Made by a program: the position numbers and the translations under genes. From positions 270,514 through 334,513 of the forward strand of contig CBDBBO010000003.1 in the NCBI GenBank assembly GCA_965203135.1: DNA of 64,000 nucleotides, in the 5' to 3' direction. This DNA is from CATOSD01 sp965203135 (GTDB lineage Bacteria; Chloroflexota; Dehalococcoidia; Lucifugimonadales; CATOSD01). Each line of letters begins with the position of its first letter. Positions within the stretch are counted from its first letter, which is position 1. Positions 7,766 to 16,567 of this stretch are shown here, piece by piece. Under the pieces are notes generated by a model that saw only the letters and a list, made by a program, of their open reading frames with translations, did no database searches and was not told the origin of the DNA.

Positions 7766-9466
7766 ATGAGTTTGAAGATTGCAAGGGCAAGCGGGTTCGC
7801 GTGCCTGTGGCTGCTGGCATCGCTTCTGGTACTGGCCGCGTGCTCCAGTGCCGAGGAAGAGGAGCCCGCTCCGACGACGGCCGCCACTTCGGCGCCGGTG
7901 ACGTCGCAGGCGCAACCGACCGTGGCTCCACCACAACCGACCGCGCCCCCTGCCGACGCGCCGCAGACAGGCGGCACTCTCAGATTCGGCATTCCCGAGC
8001 CTAACAGCTTCGATCCCCAGGCGACCTGGTCGGTTGTCGCCGGAAACATCGCCGGCATGTACGGCGATGTTCTCGTTTCCCGCCACCCCGAGACATACGA
8101 CTTCCTTCCTGGGGGATTGGCGAACTCTTGGGACGTCTCGGAGGACATGCTCACCTGGACGTTCAAACTGAAGGACGGCATAACTTTCCACGATGGTACA
8201 CCTTTCGACGCCGAAGCCATGGCCGCGTCCTACAGACACGGTGCCGACGTTGGCTGGGTGCCCAAAATCTACCTGCCGCCGGAAGCTGACATCTTCGCGC
8301 AAGACGCGACGACGTTCGTCATCAAGTCTCCCAAGATTTACGGCCCCATGCTGGATCACATTTCCTGGCCCGCCTGGTTCATTGTGACCGCGGAACATCA
8401 TCGCGCGGTCGTGGGAGAAGAGGACTACGGCACGCAGCCCATCGGTACCGGCGCCTTCAAGTTCGACGAGTGGGTGCGCGGCGACAACGCCACACTCTCC
8501 CGAAATGCCGACTACAATTGGGGCCCCGCCTTCTACGAGAACCGCGGCGCCCCCTACGTCGACGGCATATTCATCAAGTTCATCGAGGAAGAAGCCGTCC
8601 TCAACGCGGCTGTGCAGGCCGAGGAAATCGACGTCGTTTATGTGCCCAACCAGTTCGCGGCCGACCTCCGTAACGACGACCGGTTCGAGTTTCACACGCG
8701 GCGGTCGGGGCGTCTGAGCGCGCTGTCCATGAACCACGAGGCGGCGCCTCTGGATGACGTGAAGGTGCGGCAGGCGCTGATGGTGGCCGTTGACCGCGAC
8801 AGGATCATCCAAGTCATGGAGCAGGGCGAGGGCTTCCCGCAGTACGGCCAGGTGGTGCGCGCTTTGCCCTTCTACGACCAGGCCTTCGAAGACGAGTCTG
8901 CCGCTATGAACGCCTACAACCCTGACCGCGCGCTGGACCTGCTGGGCCAAGCCGGCTGGGTGAAGGGCAGTGACGGCAAGCTGGCCAAGGACGGGACGCC
9001 GCTGGAGTTCAACTTCATCCAGACAGGGTCCGAACGGAATGTGCGAATGGGAAGTCTGCTGCAGGCACAACTAGAAGAGCTCGGCATCACAATCAAGCTG
9101 GAGACTCTGGAATCGGCAACGCACAACGCGAGGCGCAAGGAAGGAGACTTCGATCTGCGTCACTCCGGGTACGCGACGCTGACAGCGGACATACTGTCGT
9201 TCTTCTGGCACCCGACCCAGAGTTCCAACCTGGACCGCATTTCGGACGAGAAGTTCGCGGAGCTTCTGGACGCGGCGCGCCACAGCCTGGGCGACGCCAG
9301 GGCCGTGGCAAACCACGAGGTGCAAAAGTACTTCCGTGACGAGGCCATGGTGATTCCGCTGATCAATCCCAACTCCAATACGCTGGTGAACGGCCGGGTG
9401 CGAGGATTCATCGCACACCGCAACTCGATGGACTGGAAAGTCAACGACGCCTGGATCAAGCAATAG
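7766..9466 (+). CDS. ABC transporter substrate-binding lipoprotein (SBP_bac_5, peptide/opine type)
   Basis: Extracytoplasmic solute receptor of the DppA/OppA class, 566 aa. The signal peptide (residues 1-25) ends in a lipobox LAAC, followed by an acidic and Thr/Pro-rich linker, then the mature fold starting GGTLRFGIPEPNSFDP. Family blocks include LTWTFKLKDGITFHDGTPF and the late KVRQALMVAVDRDRI. The ATG at 7766 is chosen because AGGAGG lies 6 bases upstream and it begins the signal peptide. The ligand is unknown; family members bind peptides, nickel, sugars or opines. Two permease genes follow but no ATPase genes, so the ATPases must be elsewhere. Confidence 0.93.
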   Translation: MSLKIARASGFACLWLLASLLVLAACSSAEEEEPAPTTAATSAPVTSQAQPTVAPPQPTAPPADAPQTGGTLRFGIPEPNSFDPQATWSVVAGNIAGMYGDVLVSRHPETYDFLPGGLANSWDVSEDMLTWTFKLKDGITFHDGTPFDAEAMAASYRHGADVGWVPKIYLPPEADIFAQDATTFVIKSPKIYGPMLDHISWPAWFIVTAEHHRAVVGEEDYGTQPIGTGAFKFDEWVRGDNATLSRNADYNWGPAFYENRGAPYVDGIFIKFIEEEAVLNAAVQAEEIDVVYVPNQFAADLRNDDRFEFHTRRSGRLSALSMNHEAAPLDDVKVRQALMVAVDRDRIIQVMEQGEGFPQYGQVVRALPFYDQAFEDESAAMNAYNPDRALDLLGQAGWVKGSDGKLAKDGTPLEFNFIQTGSERNVRMGSLLQAQLEELGITIKLETLESATHNARRKEGDFDLRHSGYATLTADILSFFWHPTQSSNLDRISDEKFAELLDAARHSLGDARAVANHEVQKYFRDEAMVIPLINPNSNTLVNGRVRGFIAHRNSMDWKVNDAWIKQ

Positions 9467-9535
9467 AACTATCGCCAACGTTGCGGCGGGTAACCGGAAG
9501 GTCGTCCGACGGGACTGCGGCATCTAGCTGATTTC

Positions 9536-9572
9536 GCCCACGAGTGCCGGGGCATCCCCGGCACTCGTGGGC
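9536..9572 (+). promoter_or_regulatory. Perfect 17-bp hairpin between binding protein and permease genes
   Basis: GCCCACGAGTGCCGGGG (9536-9552) pairs completely with its complement (9556-9572) around a 3-base CAT loop. No T-run follows, so it is not a classical intrinsic terminator. In ABC operons such a structure after the binding-protein gene often stabilises the upstream mRNA or limits downstream transcription; that role is inferred. Confidence 0.75.
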
Positions 9573-9650
9573 AAGCCGGAGCGACCCTCCCCGTTAGAGT
9601 GGTGCGGGCGCTCGTCAACACCCCTGAGATTCCCCACACGGGCACGGCGC

Positions 9651-10574
9651 ATGTACCGTTACATCCTCAGGCGAATGCTCATACTCATCCCGCTGGTGTG
9701 GGCTATCGTGTCAATCACTTTCCTCGCGTTGAACGCGACGCCGGGCGATCCGATCACGGAGATGATCGAGGAGATCCAGCCCGGCCCCGAAATCGAGCAA
9801 ATGCTGAGGGAGCAATACGGCCTCGACAAGCCGCTGCACGTGCAGTACTTTCGCTACCTCTGGGGCGTCGCGCGGGGAGACCTTGGACGCTCGATCACAA
9901 CCCGGGCGCCGGTCGTGGACGAAATCTTACTGAGATTTCCGAGCACGTTGCAGCTCGCCCTCGCCGGCATGGGCGTAGCGGTGGGAATCGGGCTGGTGTT
10001 CGGCATACTCGCGGCGGTCACTCGGGTGCCGGGCGCCGGTTTTTCCATCATGGTTGGCGCTCTGTTCGGCATCTCCATGCCCAATTTCTGGCTGGGGTTG
10101 ATGCTCATATTGTTTTTCGGTGTCCAGCTCGGATGGTTTCCTGTCCTCGGTGGCTCCGGACTCCACTCGCTTGTGCTGCCCGCAATAACGCTGGGCGTAT
10201 CGTCGGGCGCCGTGCTCGCCAGACTGACCAGATCGAGTATGCTCGAGGTGGTGAGGCAGGACTACATCAGGACCGCGCGGTCGAAGGGACTGGGCGAGCA
10301 GGTTGTCATCTATCGACACGCGTTGCGCAACGCCCTGATTCCGATAGTGACGGTGAGCGGAATCCAGTTTGGAAACCTGCTCGGCGGCACCGTGATAATA
10401 GAGTCTGTGTTCGCGCGGGCCGGGGTTGGCAGGGTCGCCATAGACGCCATCCAGCAGCGCGACATCCCCCTGGTGCTCGGCGTGGTGATGTTCTTCGCGG
10501 TAATCTACGTCATCACCAATTTGCTGGTGGACATCAGCTACGGCTTTCTCGATCCACGCATCCGTTATGAATAG
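9651..10574 (+). CDS. ABC transporter permease, DppB type
   Basis: Inner-membrane subunit of the importer, 307 aa, with about six hydrophobic segments. It starts with the typical YILRRMLILIPLVWAIVSITF helix. Signature blocks are NATPGDP, QYGLDKPLHVQYFRYL and the cytoplasmic EAA loop VRQDYIRTARSKGLGEQ followed by HALRNALIPIV, which docks on the ATPase. The ATG at 9651 is taken rather than an upstream in-frame codon because it begins the first transmembrane helix. It pairs with the permease at 10633. Confidence 0.93.
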   Translation: MYRYILRRMLILIPLVWAIVSITFLALNATPGDPITEMIEEIQPGPEIEQMLREQYGLDKPLHVQYFRYLWGVARGDLGRSITTRAPVVDEILLRFPSTLQLALAGMGVAVGIGLVFGILAAVTRVPGAGFSIMVGALFGISMPNFWLGLMLILFFGVQLGWFPVLGGSGLHSLVLPAITLGVSSGAVLARLTRSSMLEVVRQDYIRTARSKGLGEQVVIYRHALRNALIPIVTVSGIQFGNLLGGTVIIESVFARAGVGRVAIDAIQQRDIPLVLGVVMFFAVIYVITNLLVDISYGFLDPRIRYE

Positions 10575-10632
10575 ACAGGAATCGCTTACCTGAAGTGCTG
10601 CACAGGAGCGCAAAGGCAATTGGAGACGAAGC

Positions 10633-11496
10633 TTGAATAGAGCGTGGGTGACAAACGCAGCCACCTACCTGAGGTACAACAAGGTCGCATCGCTGTGGAT
10701 TGTCATTCTGGCCGCCATCTGGCTCATCGCGCTGTTCGCGCCGCTGGTCGCGACACATGAGCCTCTGAAGCAGAGCGCCGATCTGCTGCAACCTCCGTCG
10801 ACCTCGCACTGGATGGGCACCGACGAGTTCGGGCGCGACCTGTTTAGCCGGATCGTCTACGGCGGCCGGATCTCCCTCTCGGTCGGCATCATCGCGGTGA
10901 CTATCGCCGTGCTGGTAGGCAGCACGCTCGGCCTAATTTCCGGCTACGTCGGCGGGTTGATCGACACCGCCATCATGCGCTTTATCGACGGCCTGATGGC
11001 CTTCCCCAGCATCATCCTGGCCATCCTCATAATGGCTGTGCTCGGCCCGAGCCTGGTCAACCTGATGATAGCCGTCGGCATAAGCGCCGTCCCCTGGTAC
11101 GCGCGCACCGTCCGAGGCTCCACGCTCCAGGTGAAGCAAACTCAGTACGTGGAGTCGTCCCAGGCCGTCGGGGCGGGCATGCTGCGCATAATGCGGCGGC
11201 ACATCCTGCCAAACGTCGCGGCGCCCATTATCGTGCTCGGCACACTCGGAATGGCGACGTCGATACTGGCCATAGCCGGCCTGAGCTTCCTCGGGCTGGG
11301 CGCTCGTCCCCCGTCGCCGGAGTGGGGAGCCATGCTCTCGTCGGCCCGCACCTACATGGGCAGGGCCGGCTGGTACGCGACCTTCCCCGGGTTGGCGATA
11401 ATGATCTCGGTTCTGGCGATGAACATCATCGGAGACGCCTTGCGCGACATTCTGGACCCCAGGCTCCGAGGCAGCATCGGCGTGGGGCAGAGATAG
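10633..11496 (+). CDS. ABC transporter permease, DppC type
   Basis: Second membrane subunit, 287 aa. It has the DppC N-terminal extension, then HWMGTDEFGRDLFSRIVYGGRISLSVG, several transmembrane helices and the EAA-type loop QTQYVESSQAVGAGMLRIMRRHILPN. The start is assigned to TTG at 10633, with GGAG about eight bases upstream; no ATG lies between it and the conserved core, and a GTG five codons later is the alternative. It ends six bases before the convergent Lrp gene. Confidence 0.92.
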   Translation: MNRAWVTNAATYLRYNKVASLWIVILAAIWLIALFAPLVATHEPLKQSADLLQPPSTSHWMGTDEFGRDLFSRIVYGGRISLSVGIIAVTIAVLVGSTLGLISGYVGGLIDTAIMRFIDGLMAFPSIILAILIMAVLGPSLVNLMIAVGISAVPWYARTVRGSTLQVKQTQYVESSQAVGAGMLRIMRRHILPNVAAPIIVLGTLGMATSILAIAGLSFLGLGARPPSPEWGAMLSSARTYMGRAGWYATFPGLAIMISVLAMNIIGDALRDILDPRLRGSIGVGQR

Positions 11497-11501
11497 CCGG
11501 C

Positions 11502-11987
11502 CTACGTCTCCTCTTCAACGGCGTAGGTGCTGATGTCGAGCCCGTACAGGCGCTTGCGAATATCGAGATTGATGAAGGTCTCGGTTTTCCTCACACCCGG
11601 TATGACGCCGACCTTAGTAAGCAGCAGGTTGCTGAGCTCGGTTGACGTCTTGAGCGTCGCCCACGCGAACACGTCGTAGGCTCCCGTGCTCACGGTGACC
11701 CACGTGATCTCGGGGATCGCTGTCAGCGCGTCCGCGACCAATCCCACCTTGTCGGACTCGACCTGCACGCCTATCAGCACCTCGGACTCGTAGCCGAGCT
11801 TGTTCGGGTCCGGAACGGCGACGATCTTTATCAGACCTTCTTTGACCAGGCGTTTGATGCGGCGCCGGACCGTTTCCTCGCTAACGGGCACGTCGTCCCG
11901 CTCGGCAATGCCGGCGTTGGTGAGTGAGCCGTTCTTCTGAAGATGTGAAACTATTGCGACGTCTAGGTAGTCCAACTGGTAGGTCAT
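11502..11987 (-). CDS. Lrp/AsnC-family transcriptional regulator
   Basis: DNA-binding regulator of amino-acid-related genes, 161 aa. Residues 1-55 form the winged helix-turn-helix (LDVAIVSHLQKNGSLTNAGIAERDDVPVSEETVRRRIKRLVKEGLI region). Residues about 70-150 are the RAM ligand-binding domain (VLIGVQVESDKVGLVADAL, VTVSTGAYDVFAWATL). Such proteins assemble as octamers and often repress themselves. A promoter and an overlapping palindrome upstream support autoregulation. The targets are unknown; the neighbouring ABC importer and citrate synthase are candidates. Confidence 0.92.
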   Translation of the reverse strand: MTYQLDYLDVAIVSHLQKNGSLTNAGIAERDDVPVSEETVRRRIKRLVKEGLIKIVAVPDPNKLGYESEVLIGVQVESDKVGLVADALTAIPEITWVTVSTGAYDVFAWATLKTSTELSNLLLTKVGVIPGVRKTETFINLDIRKRLYGLDISTYAVEEET

Positions 11988-12096
11988 TTTCGCGGAATCA
12001 ACCTCTCACCGACTGGGAGCGCTCATGCTTTCCCATCCTGCCGGTTCCGCCTTTCTCGGTCCAAGAATCCGGCGCCGAAAGCACTCGCTAGACTTC

Positions 12097-12112
12097 AAAT
12101 GTATCTACATTT
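12097..12112. promoter_or_regulatory. Palindrome overlapping the lrp-type promoter, candidate operator
   Basis: AAATGTA-TC-TACATTT is a 16-bp inverted repeat. It overlaps the -10 element at 12109-12114 and the expected transcription start, the position expected for a repressor. Lrp/AsnC proteins bind short AT-rich palindromes, so autorepression by the adjacent regulator is the simplest reading. Confidence 0.5.
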
Positions 12113-12137
12113 TAAAGGACGTGGGCGCACTTTTCAA
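12109..12137 (-). promoter_or_regulatory. Promoter of the Lrp/AsnC-type gene
   Basis: On the minus strand TTGAAA (12132-12137), a 17-bp spacer and TAAAAT (12109-12114). The start near 12102 gives a leader of about 115 nt to the ATG at 11987. Confidence 0.6.
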
Positions 12138-12186
12138 AACCTCGATACATGCCGCCAATCCCGATGGCAGGGACGCGCGCATTTTG

Positions 12187-12215
12187 TTGACACCCCAATT
12201 GGCGAGTGCTAGAAT
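12187..12215 (+). promoter_or_regulatory. Promoter of citrate synthase gene
   Basis: TTGACA (12187-12192), 17-bp spacer, TAGAAT (12210-12215). A leader of about 105 nt leads to the ATG at 12326, which has GGGAGGA just upstream. Confidence 0.75.
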
Positions 12216-12325
12216 CAGCGTGCCTTGCGGGTGTGGACGCGCCGCGCCCCGGGCGGCCAGCGCGTTCGATTTTGTGAACGCACGCGCTTGACGGAATAAC
12301 AACCGAGGCCTGGGAGGATTGCCAT

Positions 12326-13465
12326 ATGACCGAGGAAAAGGTCGAACTACATCGTGGCCTCCGCGACGTCTACATTGACAGGACGACCTCCAGCTTCATC
12401 GACGGAAACATCGGTAAGCTGCTTTACAGGGGTTACAACATAGACGATCTGGCAGAACACTCCACTTTCGAGGAGATAATCTATCTGCTGCTCTATGAAA
12501 AGCTGCCGAACCGCAAGGAACTCGAAGAGTTCGACGCCGAATTGAAGGCGAACAGGCAGCTCCCGGACGAAGTTATCGACATCATCAAGCTGACCAAGAG
12601 CGCCCACCCGATGGACGTTCTACGCACCGCCGTCTCGGCACTCGCGACCTTCGACTCCGACGTGAACGACAACTCCAGGGAGGCCACCCTTCGGAAGGGC
12701 GTCCGCCTCACCGCCCAGGCGCCGACCGTCGTCGCCTCCCACGCCCGCATCCGTGAGGGCAAGGAGCCTGTGGACCCCGACGACTCCCTGAGCCACGCGG
12801 GCAACTTCCTGTACATGCTCTCCGGCGAAAAGCCCGATCCCCAGGACGTTCGCCTCATCGACAAGGACTTTGTGCTCCACGCCGAGCACGGCGTAAATGC
12901 CTCGTCGTTCGGCGCCAGGGTCGCCGCCTCCACCCAGGCCGACCTCCACTGCGCCGTCGCCACCGGCGTGTCCGTCCTCAAGGGCCCCTCGCACGGCGGC
13001 GCGGCGGAAGAAGTGATGAAGATGGCCCTGGACATCGGCAACGAAGAGAACGCCGAAAGTTACGTTCGCGACATGCTGAGCAGGCGCGAAAGGGTGATGG
13101 GTTTCGGCCACCGCGTCTACAAGGCAACTGATCCTCGCGCCAACCACCTGCGCCCCGACGCCCAAGCGCTCGGCGAGCGCAAAGGACAACCCAAGTGGTT
13201 CTCCATACTGCGGACCGTCTCCGAGGTCATGGAACCCTACTCACGCCGGGGCATCTGCGAGAACGTCGACTTCTGGTCCGGCGCTATCTACTACCTGCTC
13301 GACATCCCCGACGACCTGTTCATCTCCATATTCACCATGGGGCGCATCCCCGGCTGGACCTCCCAGGTGGTCGAACAGTTCGAGAACAACATCCTGCTGA
13401 GGCCGAGACTCCAGTACACCGGCCCGATGGACCTCGAGTACACGCCGATCGACGAAAGGGAGTGA
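12326..13465 (+). CDS. gltA: Citrate synthase
   Basis: Condenses acetyl-CoA with oxaloacetate to citrate, the entry to the TCA cycle. At 379 aa it is the short Gram-positive/archaeal type. The N-terminus GLRDVYIDRTTSSFIDG and the block LLYRGYNIDDLAEHSTFEE are typical. Catalytic regions are visible: LHAEHGVNASSF, KGPSHGGAAEEVM (active-site His), GFGHRVYKATDPR (His) and ENVDFWSGAIYYLL (Asp). A 2-methylcitrate synthase activity cannot be excluded by sequence alone. The gene is monocistronic or co-transcribed with the small gene at 13512. Confidence 0.95.
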   Translation: MTEEKVELHRGLRDVYIDRTTSSFIDGNIGKLLYRGYNIDDLAEHSTFEEIIYLLLYEKLPNRKELEEFDAELKANRQLPDEVIDIIKLTKSAHPMDVLRTAVSALATFDSDVNDNSREATLRKGVRLTAQAPTVVASHARIREGKEPVDPDDSLSHAGNFLYMLSGEKPDPQDVRLIDKDFVLHAEHGVNASSFGARVAASTQADLHCAVATGVSVLKGPSHGGAAEEVMKMALDIGNEENAESYVRDMLSRRERVMGFGHRVYKATDPRANHLRPDAQALGERKGQPKWFSILRTVSEVMEPYSRRGICENVDFWSGAIYYLLDIPDDLFISIFTMGRIPGWTSQVVEQFENNILLRPRLQYTGPMDLEYTPIDERE

Positions 13466-13511
13466 CCCGGAACCACACCGTTAACCCCTTTAGCGCGCAG
13501 GGGAATTGAAA

Positions 13512-13715
13512 GTGACGACTGAAGAGACTCAGGACGTCGAACCGGCGTCGGATTGCCAGCACCATTGGATGATCGCCAGCCCCAACGGGCCCACCAGCAT
13601 GGGCGAATGCAAGCTGTGTGGCGCGCAAGCCGAGTTTCGCAACTCCATCCCCGGCTCCGGCTGGGACCGGGAGAGCGCCCAGAGCAGAAGAGCACGCCAG
13701 GCGCGCGGAGGCTGA
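13512..13715 (+). CDS. Small conserved zinc-ribbon-like protein
   Basis: 67-aa protein with two cysteine/histidine groups: CQHHWMIASPNGPTSMGECKLCGAQAEFRNS. The spacing of Cys, paired His and CKLCG suggests one bound zinc. Short proteins of this pattern recur in Chloroflexota and Actinomycetota; no function is known to me. The GTG at 13512 is preferred because AGGGGA lies about eight bases upstream; a TTG two codons earlier sits too close to that site. It follows citrate synthase by 46 bp. Confidence 0.7.
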   Translation: MTTEETQDVEPASDCQHHWMIASPNGPTSMGECKLCGAQAEFRNSIPGSGWDRESAQSRRARQARGG

Positions 13716-13770
13716 GCCCGCGCCGCTGATTCAAGCCGCCCGCCAGGACGCCGATTCCCACCGCCACGCC

Positions 13771-15033
13771 ATGACGAACAGCCCACTCGCCGCCCTCATC
13801 CGGTCAGAGGCGGAGACTAGGGGCAGGCTCACCTTCGCCGAGTTCATGGCGATGGCCCTCTACCACCCCGCAGGCGGCTACTACACCCGCGCTGGCCGCG
13901 TCGGCGAGCGCGGCGACTTCTACACCAGCCCCGCGGCGCACCCCGCCTTCGGCGCACTGCTGTGCATCCAGCTCTGGCGGATGTGGCGCCGGCTCGGACG
14001 CCCCTCACCCTTCACCGCCGTCGAGCTCGGCGCCGGCGATGGCCTCCTCGCCCGCGACATCTGCGCCTACGCCGACCGTCTCCCCCCCGAATTCGCCGAT
14101 GCACTGTCCTACGTCACCGTCGATCTTCGATGCCCTGCCGCGCCGACCCCAACCCTCAATGCCGTGCAATCCATCATCAGCGACCGCCTGCCCCTCCGCG
14201 GCCTGACCGGCTGCGTCATCGCCAACGAGCTTCTGGACGCCCTGCCGTTCCACCGCTTCTGCATCAACGAAGGCAGACTTTGCGAGTTCTACGTCGTCCC
14301 GCACGACGCAGGGGGGCTATCCGAAGAACTGGGCGAGCCGTCCACACCCCTGCTGTCCGAGCGGCTGGAGCGCCTCGCCGTGCCGCTGCCCGAGGGCTTC
14401 CGAGGCGAGGTCTGCCTGGGGCTGCGCCCGTGGCTGGCAGGCGTGGCCGACGCGCTGGAGCGGGGCTACCTGCTGACCATCGACTACGGCTACCCCGCAG
14501 GCGAGCTGTACGCCCCGGAGCGGATGGGCGGCACCCTCCAGACCCACCACCGTCACACTGTCGGCGGCGACCCATTCGTCAGGGTAGGGGAGCAGGACAT
14601 AACCGCCCACGTCGACTTCACGTCGGTCATGTCGGAGGGCAGGGCAGTGGGACTCGAACCCGTGGCTTTCGGCCCGCAGGCGCAATTCCTGCGAAGCCTG
14701 GGCTTCGGCCAGATGCTCCAGCGGCTGCGGGCCATGCCTCTGAGCGATGCCGAGCGCAGCGCCAACCGCATGGGCATGCTCGATCTGGTAAAGGGAGGCG
14801 GCCTGGGCGACTTCCGTGTACTGCTACAGCGCCGTGGCGATTTCGCCGACGACGGCGCCGAACCCGACTACACATCGCCCGCTCCGCTGGACCCGCCGCT
14901 CCTAAGCCCCGATCACGTCCGCCTGATGGCCGGCCGCTATCCCCACGCCGCGCAGGGCGTTTCGCCCGAGCTTGAGAATCTGTGGCCATTCGGGCCACAG
15001 TCTGGCGAGGACTCCCGGCCCGCTACTCGCTGA
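13771..15033 (+). CDS. SAM-dependent methyltransferase, MidA/NDUFAF7 family
   Basis: 420-aa protein of the DUF185 (MidA/NDUFAF7) family, whose mitochondrial member methylates an arginine of a complex I subunit. Family features are LTFAEFMAMALYHPAGGYYTRAG at the N-terminus, GDFYTSP, the SAM-binding AVELGAGDGLLARDI, the VIANELLDALPFHR block, LLTIDYGYP and the late DITAHVDFTSV. The ATG at 13771 begins just before the conserved N-terminus. Its last 11 bases overlap the convergent HD gene. A bacterial target is not established; assembly of respiratory complex I is a possibility by analogy. Confidence 0.9.
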   Translation: MTNSPLAALIRSEAETRGRLTFAEFMAMALYHPAGGYYTRAGRVGERGDFYTSPAAHPAFGALLCIQLWRMWRRLGRPSPFTAVELGAGDGLLARDICAYADRLPPEFADALSYVTVDLRCPAAPTPTLNAVQSIISDRLPLRGLTGCVIANELLDALPFHRFCINEGRLCEFYVVPHDAGGLSEELGEPSTPLLSERLERLAVPLPEGFRGEVCLGLRPWLAGVADALERGYLLTIDYGYPAGELYAPERMGGTLQTHHRHTVGGDPFVRVGEQDITAHVDFTSVMSEGRAVGLEPVAFGPQAQFLRSLGFGQMLQRLRAMPLSDAERSANRMGMLDLVKGGGLGDFRVLLQRRGDFADDGAEPDYTSPAPLDPPLLSPDHVRLMAGRYPHAAQGVSPELENLWPFGPQSGEDSRPATR

Positions 15034-15580
15034 GGCCCAGTTCCTCCGCCACCGGCTTGAGCGATTCGATGATGAACGCGATGTGCTCGTCCAGGTCCAC
15101 TTCCAGCTCGTCCGCGCCCTGGAAGATGTCATCCCGGCTCACCGAAGCCGCGAACCGCTTGTCCTTGAACTTCCGCTTTACCGACCGCACCTTGGTGTCC
15201 GAAAGGCTCTTCGTGGGCCGCACAAGCGCCACCGCCGTCACGAATCCCGATAGCTCGTCGCACGCGAACAGCGCCTTCTCCAACAGCGTCTCGCGGGCTA
15301 TGCCGGTGTGGTTGCCGTGCGACAGCACCGCGCGCACTATCTCCTCCGGGAACCCGCGGTCGCGAAGTATGTCGGCGCCGTAGGTGGGGTGGGACTCCGG
15401 CGTGGGGCACACCTCCCAGTCGAAGTCGTGCACCAGGCCCGCGATGCCCCACACCTCCTCGTCCTCCCCGTACTTGCGCGCGTATGCCCTCATGCACGTC
15501 TCGACGGCGCGAAGGTGCTTGCGCAGGCTGTCGCTCTTGGCGTACTCCTCCACAATCGCTCTCGCCGTGTTGCTGTCCAT
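15023..15580 (-). CDS. HD-domain phosphohydrolase-like protein
   Basis: 185-aa protein with an HD-superfamily fold. Metal-binding motifs are seen: an N-terminal KHLRAVETCMRAYA (His), GLVHDFDWE (HD pair), and VLSHGNHTG with a later CDELSGF (Asp). Small HD proteins of this type are often annotated as hydrolases of nucleotides or phosphoesters; the substrate is unknown. It is the last gene of the minus-strand array headed by gcvT and lies downstream of trmI, separated by a dispersed hairpin repeat. Confidence 0.82.
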   Translation of the reverse strand: MDSNTARAIVEEYAKSDSLRKHLRAVETCMRAYARKYGEDEEVWGIAGLVHDFDWEVCPTPESHPTYGADILRDRGFPEEIVRAVLSHGNHTGIARETLLEKALFACDELSGFVTAVALVRPTKSLSDTKVRSVKRKFKDKRFAASVSRDDIFQGADELEVDLDEHIAFIIESLKPVAEELGLSE

Positions 15581-15603
15581 GATTCGCCTCCACTCTCCAC
15601 AAA

Positions 15604-15646
15604 GTCCCTTCCCCCTCGCAGGGGGAAGGTTGGGATGGGGGTGAGG
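15604..15646 (+). repeat. Dispersed hairpin repeat, copy A
   Basis: GTCCCTTCCCCC-TCGCA-GGGGGAAGG followed by a tail TTGGGATGGGGGTGAGG. The CCTTCCCCC/GGGGGAAGG arms form a 9-bp stem. The same design recurs at 50057, 52792 and 57092, always between genes. Here it lies in the trmI-HD gene gap. Confidence 0.8.
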
Positions 15647-15673
15647 AGCCCTCCTCTCTTTCCCGCTCCCGCT

Positions 15674-16498
15674 CTATCCATCTGCACCGGCAGCCTGCGG
15701 CCGCGGCGAGCACCGCCGCGCCGTCGTCACGAATCCGGTGTGCGCCACCATCCTGTGGTCCGGGCGCACGTTGCGCCGCCCCACGGTCCAGCCTCGCTGC
15801 ATCACCTCGAACGTCTCGATGAGGTCGAAAGTGCGACGCTCGCGCAGCGTCCGCGTCAATTCGTGCACCTGCAGTATCGTCGGCAGGAAGCTGAGAAATA
15901 TGCCGCCCGGCAACAGCCGCTCTTCCGCGTGCGGCGCCACGTGCCACGGCTCCGGCAGATCGAGCACTATCCGGTCGAGACCATCCTCGTCGAATCCCTC
16001 GCCGACGTCGCCAAGCTTCAGGCTGAGATTGCTGGAATCGTAAAAGAGCGCGTCGACATTCGACCGTGCCCGCTCCAGCATGTCCTGCCGCACGTCGTAG
16101 GAGGCCACGGATCCCGTGGGCCCGACCGCCCGCAGCAGCGCCGCCGTCAGCGCGCCCGATCCGGTGCCCGCCTCCAGCACCCTGGCCCCGGGGAAAATGT
16201 CGCCGTACACCAGGATCGCCCCGACGTCCTTTGGATACACCACCGTGGCGATGCGGGGCATCTCCAGGCTGTAGTCGGCCATCGTGGGCTTTACCGCCAG
16301 AAGGTGGTGCCCCTTGGAGGTGAGCACCCACGCCCCCTCGTCACGGCCAAGAAGCTCATCGTGGCTGAAGTGCCCTATGTGCGTGTGGAATTCGCCGGAC
16401 TGCTCGAGCCGCACCATGTACCGGCGGCCCTTGCGGTCTATCAGCAGCGCCGAATCCCCCTCCCTGAACACGGGGGCGCGTGTGGCGTTGGCGTGCAT
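15674..16498 (-). CDS. trmI: tRNA (adenine-58-N1)-methyltransferase
   Basis: Methylates A58 in the T-loop of tRNAs. The 274-aa protein has the N-terminal beta domain (VFREGDSALLIDRKGRRYMV) and a Rossmann methyltransferase with EAGTGSGALTAALLRAVGPTG, SYDVRQDMLERARSNV, the catalytic-side LDLPEPWHV and VGRRNVRPDHRMVAHTGF near the C-terminus, all typical of the bacterial/archaeal TrmI tetramer. It lies between the selenoprotein and HD genes on the same strand. Confidence 0.95.
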   Translation of the reverse strand: MHANATRAPVFREGDSALLIDRKGRRYMVRLEQSGEFHTHIGHFSHDELLGRDEGAWVLTSKGHHLLAVKPTMADYSLEMPRIATVVYPKDVGAILVYGDIFPGARVLEAGTGSGALTAALLRAVGPTGSVASYDVRQDMLERARSNVDALFYDSSNLSLKLGDVGEGFDEDGLDRIVLDLPEPWHVAPHAEERLLPGGIFLSFLPTILQVHELTRTLRERRTFDLIETFEVMQRGWTVGRRNVRPDHRMVAHTGFVTTARRCSPRPQAAGADG

Positions 16499-16567
16499 CT
16501 GCCCTCCATACGCGGAGAGGCGAAGGGGCCGGGTTGTCAGGTCCCGGCCCGGCCCGCCGGACCGCCG

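Larger units (their letters stand above)
11988..12325. other. Divergent intergenic region between lrp-type gene and citrate synthase
   Basis: These 338 bases hold the two divergent promoters and the palindrome described separately. No gene is seen. Confidence 0.7.
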
